Shown here one piece after another: positions 5,000 through 11,252 of a stretch of DNA of 12,506 nt; the first letter of the stretch is position 1; each line of letters begins with the position of its first letter. Origin of the DNA: an uncultured Traorella sp. GTDB lineage: Bacteria; Bacillota_I; Bacilli_A; Erysipelotrichales; Erysipelotrichaceae. The notes under the pieces were generated by a model that was given only the letters and a program-made list of their open reading frames with translations, had not been told where the DNA came from and did not search any database. The stretch spans positions 1 through 12,506 of the forward strand of contig CAMEIZ010000040.1 of assembly GCA_945919165.1 (NCBI GenBank), written 5' to 3'. The position numbers and the translations under genes are program-made.

Positions 5000-7558
5000 A
5001 TGGATCAATACAGTATCAAAGAAACAGAGCTGCTGTTCAATACGAATATCAATCATGGTTTATCTTCAAAAGAAGCATTAAAACGTTTAAAAACAGATGG
5101 TTATAATGAACTGGAAGAAGCGAAAGGGAAAACATTTGTCATGATTTTTCTGGAACAGTGTAAAGATCCGATGGTTTTGATTCTTTTTATCGGAGCTTTA
5201 TTGTCCTTATTATTAAGGGAATTGCTGGATGCCGGGATCATTTGTCTGGTGGTATGGTTAAATGCTATGATTGGGACATTTCAGACAGTAAAAAGTGAGA
5301 AAGCACTGCAGTCTTTAAAAGCAATGATGCAGCCAATGTGTAAGGTAATGCGTGATTCTCAAGTGAAGATGATTTCTTCTAAAGAAGTTGTGGCAGGGGA
5401 TATGATTGAATTTGAAGCCGGTGACTGCATTCCCTGTGATATACGTTTAACTTCTACTTCGAGGCTGATGATGGATGAAAGTCTTTTAACCGGAGAAAGT
5501 GTACCTGTCAGTAAAAATGAGTATTATCGAAGCACTCAGACGGTTTCATTGTCAGAAAAGCATAATATGGTTTTTATGTCTACATATGTTACCAGTGGAA
5601 GAGGAAAGGGAATTGCCGTAAATCTGGGCATGAATTCAGAAGTGGGTAAAATTGCCGAGCTGTTAAAAAGTGACCATGAAATCATGACACCTTTACAAAA
5701 CAGAATGAATCAGCTGGGGAAAGTTTTAGGCGGAGTCTCTATTTTGATTTGTGTGATTATGCTGGCAGTTCATATTTTTCAGGGAAAAAACTTTTTAGAA
5801 ATGCTTTTACTGGCCATATCATTAGCCGTAGCAGCGATACCGGAAGGACTTCCTGCGGTTGTTACCATTGTGCAGTCGATTGGCGTCAGTGTTATGTCGA
5901 AGCATCATGCTATTGTCAGAAAGCTCAGTGCTGTGGAAACACTGGGTTCTGTCAATATCATCTGTTCAGATAAAACGGGGACGCTGACGCAGAATAAGAT
6001 GAGTGTGGTCAGTACGTATTTTAATCATGAATTTGATGCATCGATTCCAATCATGGCGTATGTTTGTATGGGGTTGTGTCAAAATGCGGTTTTGAATGGT
6101 GATCAGTATTTAGGAGATGCCAGTGAATGTGCTCTTGCCAGTTTTGTATCAAAGAAGATGTCACTTGCCAATTTAGCCTGTGATTATTTGAGAATTGATG
6201 AGATTCCGTTTGATTCAGTACGCAAAAAAATGAGTACTGTTCATCAAAAGGACAAAGATCAATATGTTTTTACGAAAGGCTCTTTGGAGCATGTACTTAT
6301 GCAGTGCACAAACTTTTTCTTAAATGATCAAATCAAAGCACTCAATGATTATGAAAAAAAGCGAATCGTTGAAGCAGCTTCGGTAATGGAAAATCAAGCA
6401 CTTCGTGTTTTTGGCTTATGCATGAAAAAAAGCTCGTTGCTAGTAAAAGATTATGAAAAAGAGAGTGTTTTCCTTGGCCTTGTCGGTTTAAAAGATCCAA
6501 TCAAAGAAGAAGTAAAAGAAGCAATTATCAAATGTCATCGTGCCGGTATTGAGGTTGTCATGATAACTGGAGATTCTTTGAAAACCGCATCTGCCATTGG
6601 AAAAGAATGTGCCTTGATTCAAAATGAAAGTCAGATCATGGCAGGTACTGATCTAGATGAAATCAGTGATTTGAAACTCAAAGACAGAATTAAAGATGTC
6701 AAAATATTTGCCAGAGTATCTCCTTCACATAAACTGCGTTTAGTGGAATGCTATCAATCCATGGGAAAAATAGTGGCAATGAGCGGTGATGGCGTTAATG
6801 ATGCTCCGGCTTTAAAAAGAGCTGATGTCGGCATTGCGATGGGACTTTATGGCAGCGATGTTTGTAAGAATGTCAGTGATATTGTGTTAAGTGATGATAA
6901 TTTTAAAACGATTGTATCAGCTATTGAAGCTGGAAGAAATATTTATTTAAAAATTCAGAAAAGTGTTTTTTATCTGTTGGGATGTAATCTGGGAGAAATC
7001 ATTACATTATTTACAGCCAGCATCTGGATGGTGCATGAAGTATCTCCTTTATGTGCTGTACAGATTTTATGGACCAATTTAGTGACAGATGCCCTGCCAG
7101 CTTTGGCATTAGGTGTTGAGGCAGATGAAAAAGATGTTATGGAAGAAAAACCCAGAGACGCGAAAGAGAGTCTTTTTGCTCACGGTGGGTTTATATTCAT
7201 TATCTTAAATGGACTTTATATTGGTACGATTTCATTAGTTGCTTTTAAATATGGTTTAAAAACAAGTGATCTGTGCGGACAGACAATGGCATTTATGGTT
7301 TTATCTTTATCTCAGATGTTTCATGCTTTAAATTGTCGTCAAATACACAGATCGATGTTTCGAATCGGTTTCTTTAAAAACAAATGGCTCTTATTAACTG
7401 TATTTTGTGGTATTATTCTTCAGATTTTAGTCTGTCAGCTTCCTTTTATGAATGTAATTTTAAAAACAATTCCATTAAATATGATTCAGTGGCTGATTGT
7501 TTTTGGATTGAGTATTTCAATTATTGTGATCAATGAAGTTTCCAAACTTTTTAATTAA
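5000..7558 (+). CDS. P2-type Ca2+-transporting ATPase (SERCA/PMCA-like)
   Basis: A membrane pump exporting Ca2+ (possibly another divalent cation) at the cost of ATP. ATG 5000 is chosen because GGGGAGAG (4987-4994) lies just before it; GTG 4994 overlaps that site. The 852 residues show a cation-ATPase N-terminal region (about 5-60), TM1-2 (57-95), the actuator loop DESLLTGESVPVSK (159-172), and TM4 with AIPEGLPAVV (279-288). The phosphorylation motif is CSDKTGTLTQ (Asp324), the nucleotide-domain motif is KGS (426-428), and the hinge is GDGVNDAP (596-603). TM5 has NLGE (Asn663, Glu666) and TM6 has WTNLVTD (Asn693, Thr696, Asp697). Those TM4-TM6 residues match the Ca2+ ligands of the SERCA class. 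Four more helices complete the usual ten. It has its own leader after the ftsZ terminator and is probably monocistronic. Confidence 0.93.
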   Translation: MDQYSIKETELLFNTNINHGLSSKEALKRLKTDGYNELEEAKGKTFVMIFLEQCKDPMVLILFIGALLSLLLRELLDAGIICLVVWLNAMIGTFQTVKSEKALQSLKAMMQPMCKVMRDSQVKMISSKEVVAGDMIEFEAGDCIPCDIRLTSTSRLMMDESLLTGESVPVSKNEYYRSTQTVSLSEKHNMVFMSTYVTSGRGKGIAVNLGMNSEVGKIAELLKSDHEIMTPLQNRMNQLGKVLGGVSILICVIMLAVHIFQGKNFLEMLLLAISLAVAAIPEGLPAVVTIVQSIGVSVMSKHHAIVRKLSAVETLGSVNIICSDKTGTLTQNKMSVVSTYFNHEFDASIPIMAYVCMGLCQNAVLNGDQYLGDASECALASFVSKKMSLANLACDYLRIDEIPFDSVRKKMSTVHQKDKDQYVFTKGSLEHVLMQCTNFFLNDQIKALNDYEKKRIVEAASVMENQALRVFGLCMKKSSLLVKDYEKESVFLGLVGLKDPIKEEVKEAIIKCHRAGIEVVMITGDSLKTASAIGKECALIQNESQIMAGTDLDEISDLKLKDRIKDVKIFARVSPSHKLRLVECYQSMGKIVAMSGDGVNDAPALKRADVGIAMGLYGSDVCKNVSDIVLSDDNFKTIVSAIEAGRNIYLKIQKSVFYLLGCNLGEIITLFTASIWMVHEVSPLCAVQILWTNLVTDALPALALGVEADEKDVMEEKPRDAKESLFAHGGFIFIILNGLYIGTISLVAFKYGLKTSDLCGQTMAFMVLSLSQMFHALNCRQIHRSMFRIGFFKNKWLLLTVFCGIILQILVCQLPFMNVILKTIPLNMIQWLIVFGLSISIIVINEVSKLFN

Positions 7559-7562
7559 AATC

Positions 7563-7590
7563 TTTACATTATGGGAAAATGTGGTATTAT
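7563..7590 (+). promoter_or_regulatory. uraA promoter
   Basis: -35 TTTACA (7563-7568), 16-bp spacer, TGG extension and -10 TATTAT (7585-7590). The -10 block TGGTATTATATTA is identical to that of ftsA. The predicted start, about 7597, is immediately upstream of the PyrR attenuator. Confidence 0.75.
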
Positions 7591-7601
7591 ATTACCAGCA
7601 T

Positions 7602-7682
7602 AGGTCTTTAAGCAGATCCAGAGAGGTCTGTAAGGCATCACATACAACGCCTTTTAATATAGACCTTTGGGTCTATTTTTTT
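7602..7682 (+). promoter_or_regulatory. PyrR-dependent transcription attenuator of uraA
   Basis: The loop UCCAGAGAGG (7617-7626) is the conserved PyrR-binding sequence. It is closed by CAGA (7613-7616)/TCTG (7627-7630), then a bulge, then CTTTA (7606-7610)/TAAGG (7631-7635), which is the anti-antiterminator. The alternative antiterminator pairs AGGTCT (7602-7607) with AGACCT (7661-7666), the 5' arm of the terminator. Known mechanism: with UMP/UTP, PyrR binds the loop, the antiterminator cannot form and transcription stops; when pyrimidines are scarce the permease is made. Confidence 0.93.
7659..7682 (+). terminator. Attenuator terminator of the uraA leader
   Basis: ATAGACC (7659-7665) pairs with GGTCTAT (7670-7676) around a TTTG loop, followed by T7 (7676-7682). 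It is the regulated stop of the PyrR element, 33 bp before the uraA start. Confidence 0.9.
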
Positions 7683-7714
7683 AACCTATGTGGTAAAGAA
7701 AAGGAGAAAAAAGT

Positions 7715-9013
7715 ATGGAAAACAACAAGCATGGTTTGATTCTCGACATCAATGAAAAGCCTGAACCGCTGCAGTGGGCAGTTTTAAGTATTCAGCATGT
7801 TTTTGCGATGTTTGGGGCTACGATTTTGGTTCCTGCACTTACAGGTCTGCCTGTCAGCGTTGCATTATTTGCAAGCGGTATCGGAACACTGATTTATATT
7901 TTTTGCACAAGAGCAAAAGTTCCTGTTTATTTAGGAAGTTCATTTGCTTATATTGGTGCTGTGAATACTGCAATTTCACAGTTAAATGGTGATGTATCAG
8001 CAGCTCAGACAGGATTGATCCTGGTTGGTGCGGTTTATGTGATTGTCGCAATGATCGTAAAAGTGATTGGTAAAGACTGGATTGACAAGTTACTTCCGCC
8101 AATTGTAATTGGACCAATGATTGCTGTTATTGGTTTAGGTTTAGCTCCTACAGCTATTCAGCAGGCTGGATTTGTTGCCGGTGGTGACTGGAGAAATATG
8201 GTGGTAGCAATCTTTACTTTCATGGTGACAGCTTTTGTCAGTACGAAAGCAAAAGGATTCTTTAAAATTATTCCATTCTTATGCGGAATTTTTGTTGGAT
8301 ATATCTTTGCTTTGATTATGGGAATCGTTGATTTCACATCTATTCAGCAGGTGATTGAATCTGGACGCTGGGTTGGTTTCCCGGAATTGTATCTGCCATT
8401 CTCAACAGGAGGCTTCTTCAATGAATACAGCTTCTATTTAGGACCTGAAACATGGGCTTTGGTACCGGTTGCTTTAGTTACTATTTCAGAACATATCGGT
8501 GATCATACCGTTCTTGGTAAGGTTTGCGGCAGAAACTTCTTAAAGGATCCGGGACTTGACAGAACATTAATGGGTGATGGTATCGCAACAGCTGTATCTG
8601 GTTTCCTCGGCGGACCTGCCAATACAACTTATGGTGAAAATACAGGAGTTGTTGGTATGACGAAAATCGCATCTATTTATGTGATTGGAACGGCTGCCTG
8701 CATTGCCATCGTATTAGGCTTCTTCCCAATTGTACAGGCTGTCATTGAATCTATTCCAGGAGCTGTGCTTGGAGGTATGTCATTGATGCTGTATGGAGTT
8801 ATCGCCAGCAACGGTTTAAGTGTTATGGTTGAAAATCACATTGATTTCAGAATTCAGCGTAATCTGATCATCGCCGCTGTTATGTTAGTAATTGGTATTG
8901 GAGGAGCTGTATTACCGGTAGCTAATATTGTTACATTATCATCTACTGCTTTCTCTGCTGTTATTGGTATCATTCTGAATCTAGTGCTGCCAAGCGAAGA
9001 AAAAAGCAATTAG
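7715..9013 (+). CDS. uraA: Uracil permease (NCS2 family)
   Basis: Imports uracil, probably with protons, for pyrimidine salvage. The 432-residue polytopic protein carries NCS2 marks. QHVFAMFGATILVPALTGL lies at 27-45, followed by the VYLGSSFAYIGAV block (71-83). The substrate-site region is SEHIGDH (258-264, Glu259 and His260), and GGPANTTYGENTGVVG (299-314) carries Glu308. These correspond to the uracil-contacting Glu/His of E. coli UraA. The length is typical for the family (about 430). AAGGAG lies 8 nt before the ATG. The PyrR attenuator in its leader independently supports a pyrimidine substrate over xanthine. It is monocistronic: its own promoter lies upstream and a strong terminator downstream. 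Confidence 0.96.
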   Translation: MENNKHGLILDINEKPEPLQWAVLSIQHVFAMFGATILVPALTGLPVSVALFASGIGTLIYIFCTRAKVPVYLGSSFAYIGAVNTAISQLNGDVSAAQTGLILVGAVYVIVAMIVKVIGKDWIDKLLPPIVIGPMIAVIGLGLAPTAIQQAGFVAGGDWRNMVVAIFTFMVTAFVSTKAKGFFKIIPFLCGIFVGYIFALIMGIVDFTSIQQVIESGRWVGFPELYLPFSTGGFFNEYSFYLGPETWALVPVALVTISEHIGDHTVLGKVCGRNFLKDPGLDRTLMGDGIATAVSGFLGGPANTTYGENTGVVGMTKIASIYVIGTAACIAIVLGFFPIVQAVIESIPGAVLGGMSLMLYGVIASNGLSVMVENHIDFRIQRNLIIAAVMLVIGIGGAVLPVANIVTLSSTAFSAVIGIILNLVLPSEEKSN

Positions 9014-9040
9014 TTGAAAATAAAATGATTACAAAAAAAA

Positions 9041-9076
9041 ACGCCCAAAAGTTTTAAGACTTTGGGTGTTTTTTTT
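9041..9076 (+). terminator. uraA terminator
   Basis: ACGCCCAAAAGT (9041-9052) pairs with ACTTTGGGTGT (9059-9069) with one bulged A and one G-U pair; the loop is TTTAAG and T8 follows. An A9 tract before it could make it work on the other strand too. TTACAAAA (9029-9036) and TTTTGTAA (9081-9088) form a further outer stem. Confidence 0.88.
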
Positions 9077-9145
9077 GAGATTTTGTAAATGTGAAAACAA
9101 AGAAAAACAGGTCAGAAAATAAAAATTATAGTTACAGTTTTTAGA

Positions 9146-9164
9146 AATAATAATGATATTTATT
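9146..9164 (+). promoter_or_regulatory. Weak Fur/PerR-like box upstream of rubrerythrin
   Basis: AATAAT-AATGAT-A-TTTATT resembles the 6-6-1-6 arrangement of Fur-family operators (13 of 19 positions by my alignment to the Fur consensus). It lies 23 bp upstream of the rubrerythrin -10. Rubrerythrin genes are commonly under PerR in anaerobic Bacillota, so the position is sensible, but the region is very AT-rich and the match may be chance. Confidence 0.25.
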
Positions 9165-9192
9165 CCCAAAATCTTCTTAATTGTAGTATAAT
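9163..9192 (+). promoter_or_regulatory. Rubrerythrin promoter
   Basis: Perfect -10 TATAAT at 9187-9192, with TTCCCA (9163-9168) as a 4/6 -35 at 18 bp. The predicted start, about 9199, coincides with the ribosome site AAAGGAG (9199-9205), so the 5' leader is minimal. Confidence 0.55.
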
Positions 9193-9215
9193 GGAACAAA
9201 AGGAGATAAAAAATT

Positions 9216-9755
9216 ATGGAATTAAAAGGATCAAAAACAGAAAAGAATTTAATGGCAGCTTTCGCCGGAGAATCACAGGCTACAAACAAGTATACATATT
9301 ATGCTTCTCAGGCTAAAAAAGAAGGATATGTTCAGATTTCAAAGTATTTTGAAAAAACAGCTGCCAATGAAAAGGAACATGCGAAATTATGGTTCAAACA
9401 GCTTCATGGCGGAAGTATGCCAAAAACAGTTGAAAATTTAAAAGATGCAGCTGCCGGTGAAAACTACGAATGGACAGATATGTATGCTCAGTTTGCTAAA
9501 GAAGCCCGTGAAGAAGGTTTTGAAGAAATTGCAGCCATGATGGAAGGTGTTGCAGCAATTGAAAAGCATCATGAAGAAAGATATCGTAAGCTGTTAGGAA
9601 ATATTGAAGGTAAGGTTGTCTTTGCGAAAGATGATGTTGTTGTTTGGGAATGCTTGAATTGTGGTCATCTGCATGTTGGAAAGACTGCTCCTGAGGTTTG
9701 CCCAGTTTGCAATCATCCTCAATCTTACTTTGCTTTGGAAGTTGAAGATTATTAA
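9216..9755 (+). CDS. rbr: Rubrerythrin (diiron peroxidase with rubredoxin domain)
   Basis: Reduces hydrogen peroxide to water in the cytoplasm of anaerobes, taking electrons through its rubredoxin centre. The 179-residue protein has the classical order. The N-terminal ferritin-like four-helix domain carries diiron ligands in FAGES (Glu19), NEKEH (Glu52/His55), KEAREE (Glu96, Glu99) and AIEKHHEE (Glu116, His118/119). The C-terminal rubredoxin domain has WECLNCG (Cys146, Cys149) and CPVCNHP (Cys162, Cys165) for one Fe(SCys)4. Length is slightly below the 190-residue norm. AAAGGAG precedes the ATG by 10 nt. yaaA follows after a hairpin, forming a peroxide/iron stress pair. Confidence 0.97.
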   Translation: MELKGSKTEKNLMAAFAGESQATNKYTYYASQAKKEGYVQISKYFEKTAANEKEHAKLWFKQLHGGSMPKTVENLKDAAAGENYEWTDMYAQFAKEAREEGFEEIAAMMEGVAAIEKHHEERYRKLLGNIEGKVVFAKDDVVVWECLNCGHLHVGKTAPEVCPVCNHPQSYFALEVEDY

Positions 9756-9758
9756 TCA

Positions 9759-9782
9759 AAAAGCACTGATTTCAGTGCTTTT
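9759..9782 (+). terminator. Hairpin between rubrerythrin and yaaA (partial terminator)
   Basis: AAAAGCACTGA (9759-9769) is perfectly complementary to TCAGTGCTTTT (9772-9782). After the stem the sequence is GTCT, so the U tract is only the four T of the arm. Only 19 bp remain before yaaA and I see no promoter there, so the hairpin probably lowers rather than blocks yaaA transcription, or marks RNA processing. Confidence 0.7.
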
Positions 9783-9801
9783 GTCTATTTAAGAGGTTGT
9801 T

Positions 9802-10548
9802 ATGAAAATTATTCTGTCACCAGCTAAAAAAATGAGAGATCATGAAGATGGCTTTCAATGGAAAGATCTGCCGTTATTTCTTGATAAAACGGAATTGTTA
9901 AAAGAAAAGCTTCAGAAAATGAGTGCAGCAGAATTATCCGCTCTGATGAAATGCAATACCAAAATTGCTCAGCTCAACTATGAAAGATATCAGAAAATGG
10001 ATCTTCACAGTGGTTTAACGCCGGCTTTATTTGCTTATGAAGGATTGGCATATTTACATATGGCGAGTCACATTTTCGATGAGCAGGAATTGGACTATGT
10101 GCAAAATCATTTAAGAATTCTTTCAGGTTTTTATGGCCTCTTACGACCTTTTGATGGCGTTTGTCTATATCGTTTGGAAATGCAGACAAAGCTGAAAATG
10201 GAAGGGTTTGAAGATCTATACGCATTTTGGAATCATATGTTAGCGGATGAATTGTATAAACAAAATGAGATTGTTTTGAATCTAGCTTCTAAAGAATACA
10301 GTGACTGTATTATTCCTTATTTAAATGAAAACCGTAAAATGATCAGTTGTATATTTGCCTGTGAAAGCAATGGGAAAATGAAAGTAAAAGGAACAGAAGC
10401 TAAAATGCTTCGCGGTGAAATGGTTCGTTATATGGCTGAAAGGCAAATAGAAAATCTCAAGGAAATTAAAAAATTCAGTTCCATGGGATATGAATATGAT
10501 GATTCAAAATCAAATGAAACTGAATATGTCTGGATAAAAAAATGCTAG
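9802..10548 (+). CDS. yaaA: Peroxide stress protein YaaA (UPF0246/DUF328)
   Basis: In E. coli YaaA is induced by OxyR and lowers intracellular free iron during peroxide stress. The 248-residue protein shows the family start MKIILSPAKKM (1-11), then LFAYEGLAYLHM (76-87), ILSGFYGLLRPFDGVCLYRLEM (106-127), LNLASKEYS (159-167) and the basic C-terminal block KMLRGEMVRYMAERQIENLKEIKKF (201-225). Its length is normal (about 250). The ATG is preceded by GAGG at 5 nt. It lies 46 bp downstream of rubrerythrin, which fits joint peroxide defence. The protein ends Lys-Lys-Cys, and its TAG stop (10546-10548) is inside the left arm of the split terminator at 10536-11252. The IS element begins 4 bp after the stop, so the reading frame is intact but the natural terminator is not. 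Confidence 0.93.
   Translation: MKIILSPAKKMRDHEDGFQWKDLPLFLDKTELLKEKLQKMSAAELSALMKCNTKIAQLNYERYQKMDLHSGLTPALFAYEGLAYLHMASHIFDEQELDYVQNHLRILSGFYGLLRPFDGVCLYRLEMQTKLKMEGFEDLYAFWNHMLADELYKQNEIVLNLASKEYSDCIIPYLNENRKMISCIFACESNGKMKVKGTEAKMLRGEMVRYMAERQIENLKEIKKFSSMGYEYDDSKSNETEYVWIKKC
10536..10548 (+). terminator. Left arm of a bidirectional terminator split by the IS
   Basis: A7-TGCTAG (10536-10548) is the exact reverse complement of CTAGCA-T7 at 11240-11252. Before insertion the two arms were separated only by TTTG, forming a 13-bp, 4-nt-loop terminator with T7 in both directions. The yaaA stop TAG occupies the end of this arm. Confidence 0.85.
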
Positions 10549-10552
10549 TTTG
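10549..10552 (+). repeat. Target-site duplication, left copy (TTTG)
   Basis: TTTG directly precedes the left IS end (TGTCC...). The identical TTTG at 11236-11239 directly follows the right end. A 4-bp duplication is within the 3-5 bp typical of IS3-family elements. Confidence 0.82.
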
Positions 10553-10582
10553 TGTCCTGAACCCCAAAAGTTGGACTAAAAA

Positions 10583-11185
10583 TTAAATTGTTGCAGATAA
10601 GGATTGATGCCTATATTCTAAAGGTGTTAATCCTTTTCTTTTTACGTTTATTGTTTCTTCATTATAATAACGAATATATTCATTCATCGCTTCTTTTAAG
10701 TCTTCCAATGTTTCAAATGTTCCTTCTTCTCCATAAAACATTTCATTCTTCATGATTCCAAAGAAATTTTCCATCAACGAATTATCCATACAGTTTCCCT
10801 TGCGAGAAAAAGATTGTTTTATTCCCTTATCTTCTAACCATTTCTTATATGGTCCCATTTGGTATTGCCATCCTTGATCAGAATGGAATTGTCTATAAAC
10901 CTTATACCATTTGCCAAGTAAGTTGTTTTGTATTCCTGCAGATAAGGCAACGGATTGACAACTTTCTCCATTTTCAATACGATCTATTAATTGTAATCTT
11001 TCTTCAAGTGTCAATGTTTGTCTCTTATGATCTAAACCTATCTCACCTAACGAATCATATATACGACACCATCTTCGAACTTGCTCATGAAATATACTAT
11101 GTTTTACACCTGGTGGATCTTTAATACATTCTCCGTTTTTATATTTCATTACACATTCTAATTTAAATTCTTTTGAATACTTCAT
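10583..11185 (-). pseudogene. IS3-family transposase, in-frame OrfA-OrfB deletion fusion
   Basis: 200 codons. Residues 1-98 are the N-terminal part of an IS150-type OrfA: MKYSKEFKLECVMKYKNGE followed by a second helix-turn-helix-like block RLQLIDRIENGESCQSVALS. From about 100 the sequence is suddenly the OrfB tail: FHSDQGWQYQM, SFSRKGNCMDNSLMENFFGIMKNE, and the family ending LTPLEYR. Asp103 and Glu139 are the second and third acidic residues of the DD(35)E site (exactly 35 residues between), and Lys146 follows seven residues later. The first Asp, the OrfA leucine-zipper end and most of OrfB are missing. The breakpoint is near 10885-10891. No catalysis is expected; the DNA-binding half may survive. 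AGGAGG (11204-11199) lies 13 nt before the ATG, within the end hairpin. Confidence 0.88.
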
Positions 11186-11192
11186 AATAAAA

Positions 11193-11232
11193 AGTGAACC
11201 TCCTAAAGTTGGTCCAACTTTAAGGGTTCACT
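11193..11232 (-). promoter_or_regulatory. IS right-end hairpin overlapping the transposase ribosome site
   Basis: AGTGAACC (11193-11200) pairs with GGTTCACT (11225-11232), and TAAAGTTGG (11204-11212) pairs with CCAACTTTA (11214-11222), separated by a small internal loop. On the minus strand the hairpin is followed by T5 and then the transposase start. The ribosome site AGGAGG spans the lower stem and internal loop. RNA entering from outside would fold it; transcripts starting inside the element would not. Confidence 0.7.
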
Positions 11233-11235
11233 ACA

Positions 11236-11239
11236 TTTG
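11236..11239 (+). repeat. Target-site duplication, right copy (TTTG)
   Basis: TTTG directly follows the right IS end (...ACTACA) and matches 10549-10552. Removing the element and one copy restores the terminator loop. Confidence 0.82.
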
Positions 11240-11252
11240 CTAGCATTTTTTT
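11240..11252 (-). terminator. Right arm of the split bidirectional terminator
   Basis: CTAGCA-T7, the perfect complement of 10536-10548. It includes the TAG stop of the minus-strand membrane protein (11240-11242). Its partner arm is now about 690 bp away, so it should no longer terminate. Confidence 0.85.

Larger units (their letters stand above)
7592..7696 (+). repeat. Long-range 13-bp stem enclosing the uraA attenuator
   Basis: TTACCA-g-CATAGGT (7592-7605) is complementary to ACCTATGTGGTAA (7684-7696): 13 pairs with one bulged G (7598). The left arm overlaps the antiterminator strand (AGGTCT, 7602-7607), and the right arm lies after the terminator and just before the ribosome site (7701-7706). 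The part 5' of the predicted start (about 7597) would not be transcribed if that start is right, leaving 7 pairs (CATAGGT/ACCTATG) in RNA. It is not part of the textbook PyrR attenuator. Confidence 0.55.
10553..11235. mobile_element. IS3-family element, internally deleted (683 bp)
   Basis: The element is bounded by imperfect 25-bp terminal inverted repeats (20/25 identical, 10553-10577 and 11211-11235) that both begin TGT and share TGAACCC and AAAGTTGGAC. It is flanked by TTTG duplications. Complete members of this family are about 1.2-1.5 kb with two overlapping frames; this one is roughly half. Both ends and the target duplication are intact, so it either moved in its present short form, with transposase supplied by a full copy elsewhere, or it shrank after insertion. 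The transposase frame runs on the minus strand, co-directional with the nagA operon reading into it. Confidence 0.9.

Noticed and set aside
9029..9215. A small minus-strand gene (open frame 9029-9289)
   Set aside because: Its translation is AT-driven (runs of Phe, Ile, Asn), it overlaps the rubrerythrin start and promoter, and it lacks a ribosome site.
10849..11124. Plus-strand 91-residue frame inside the IS element
   Set aside because: Antisense to the transposase fusion, without family resemblance or start signals.
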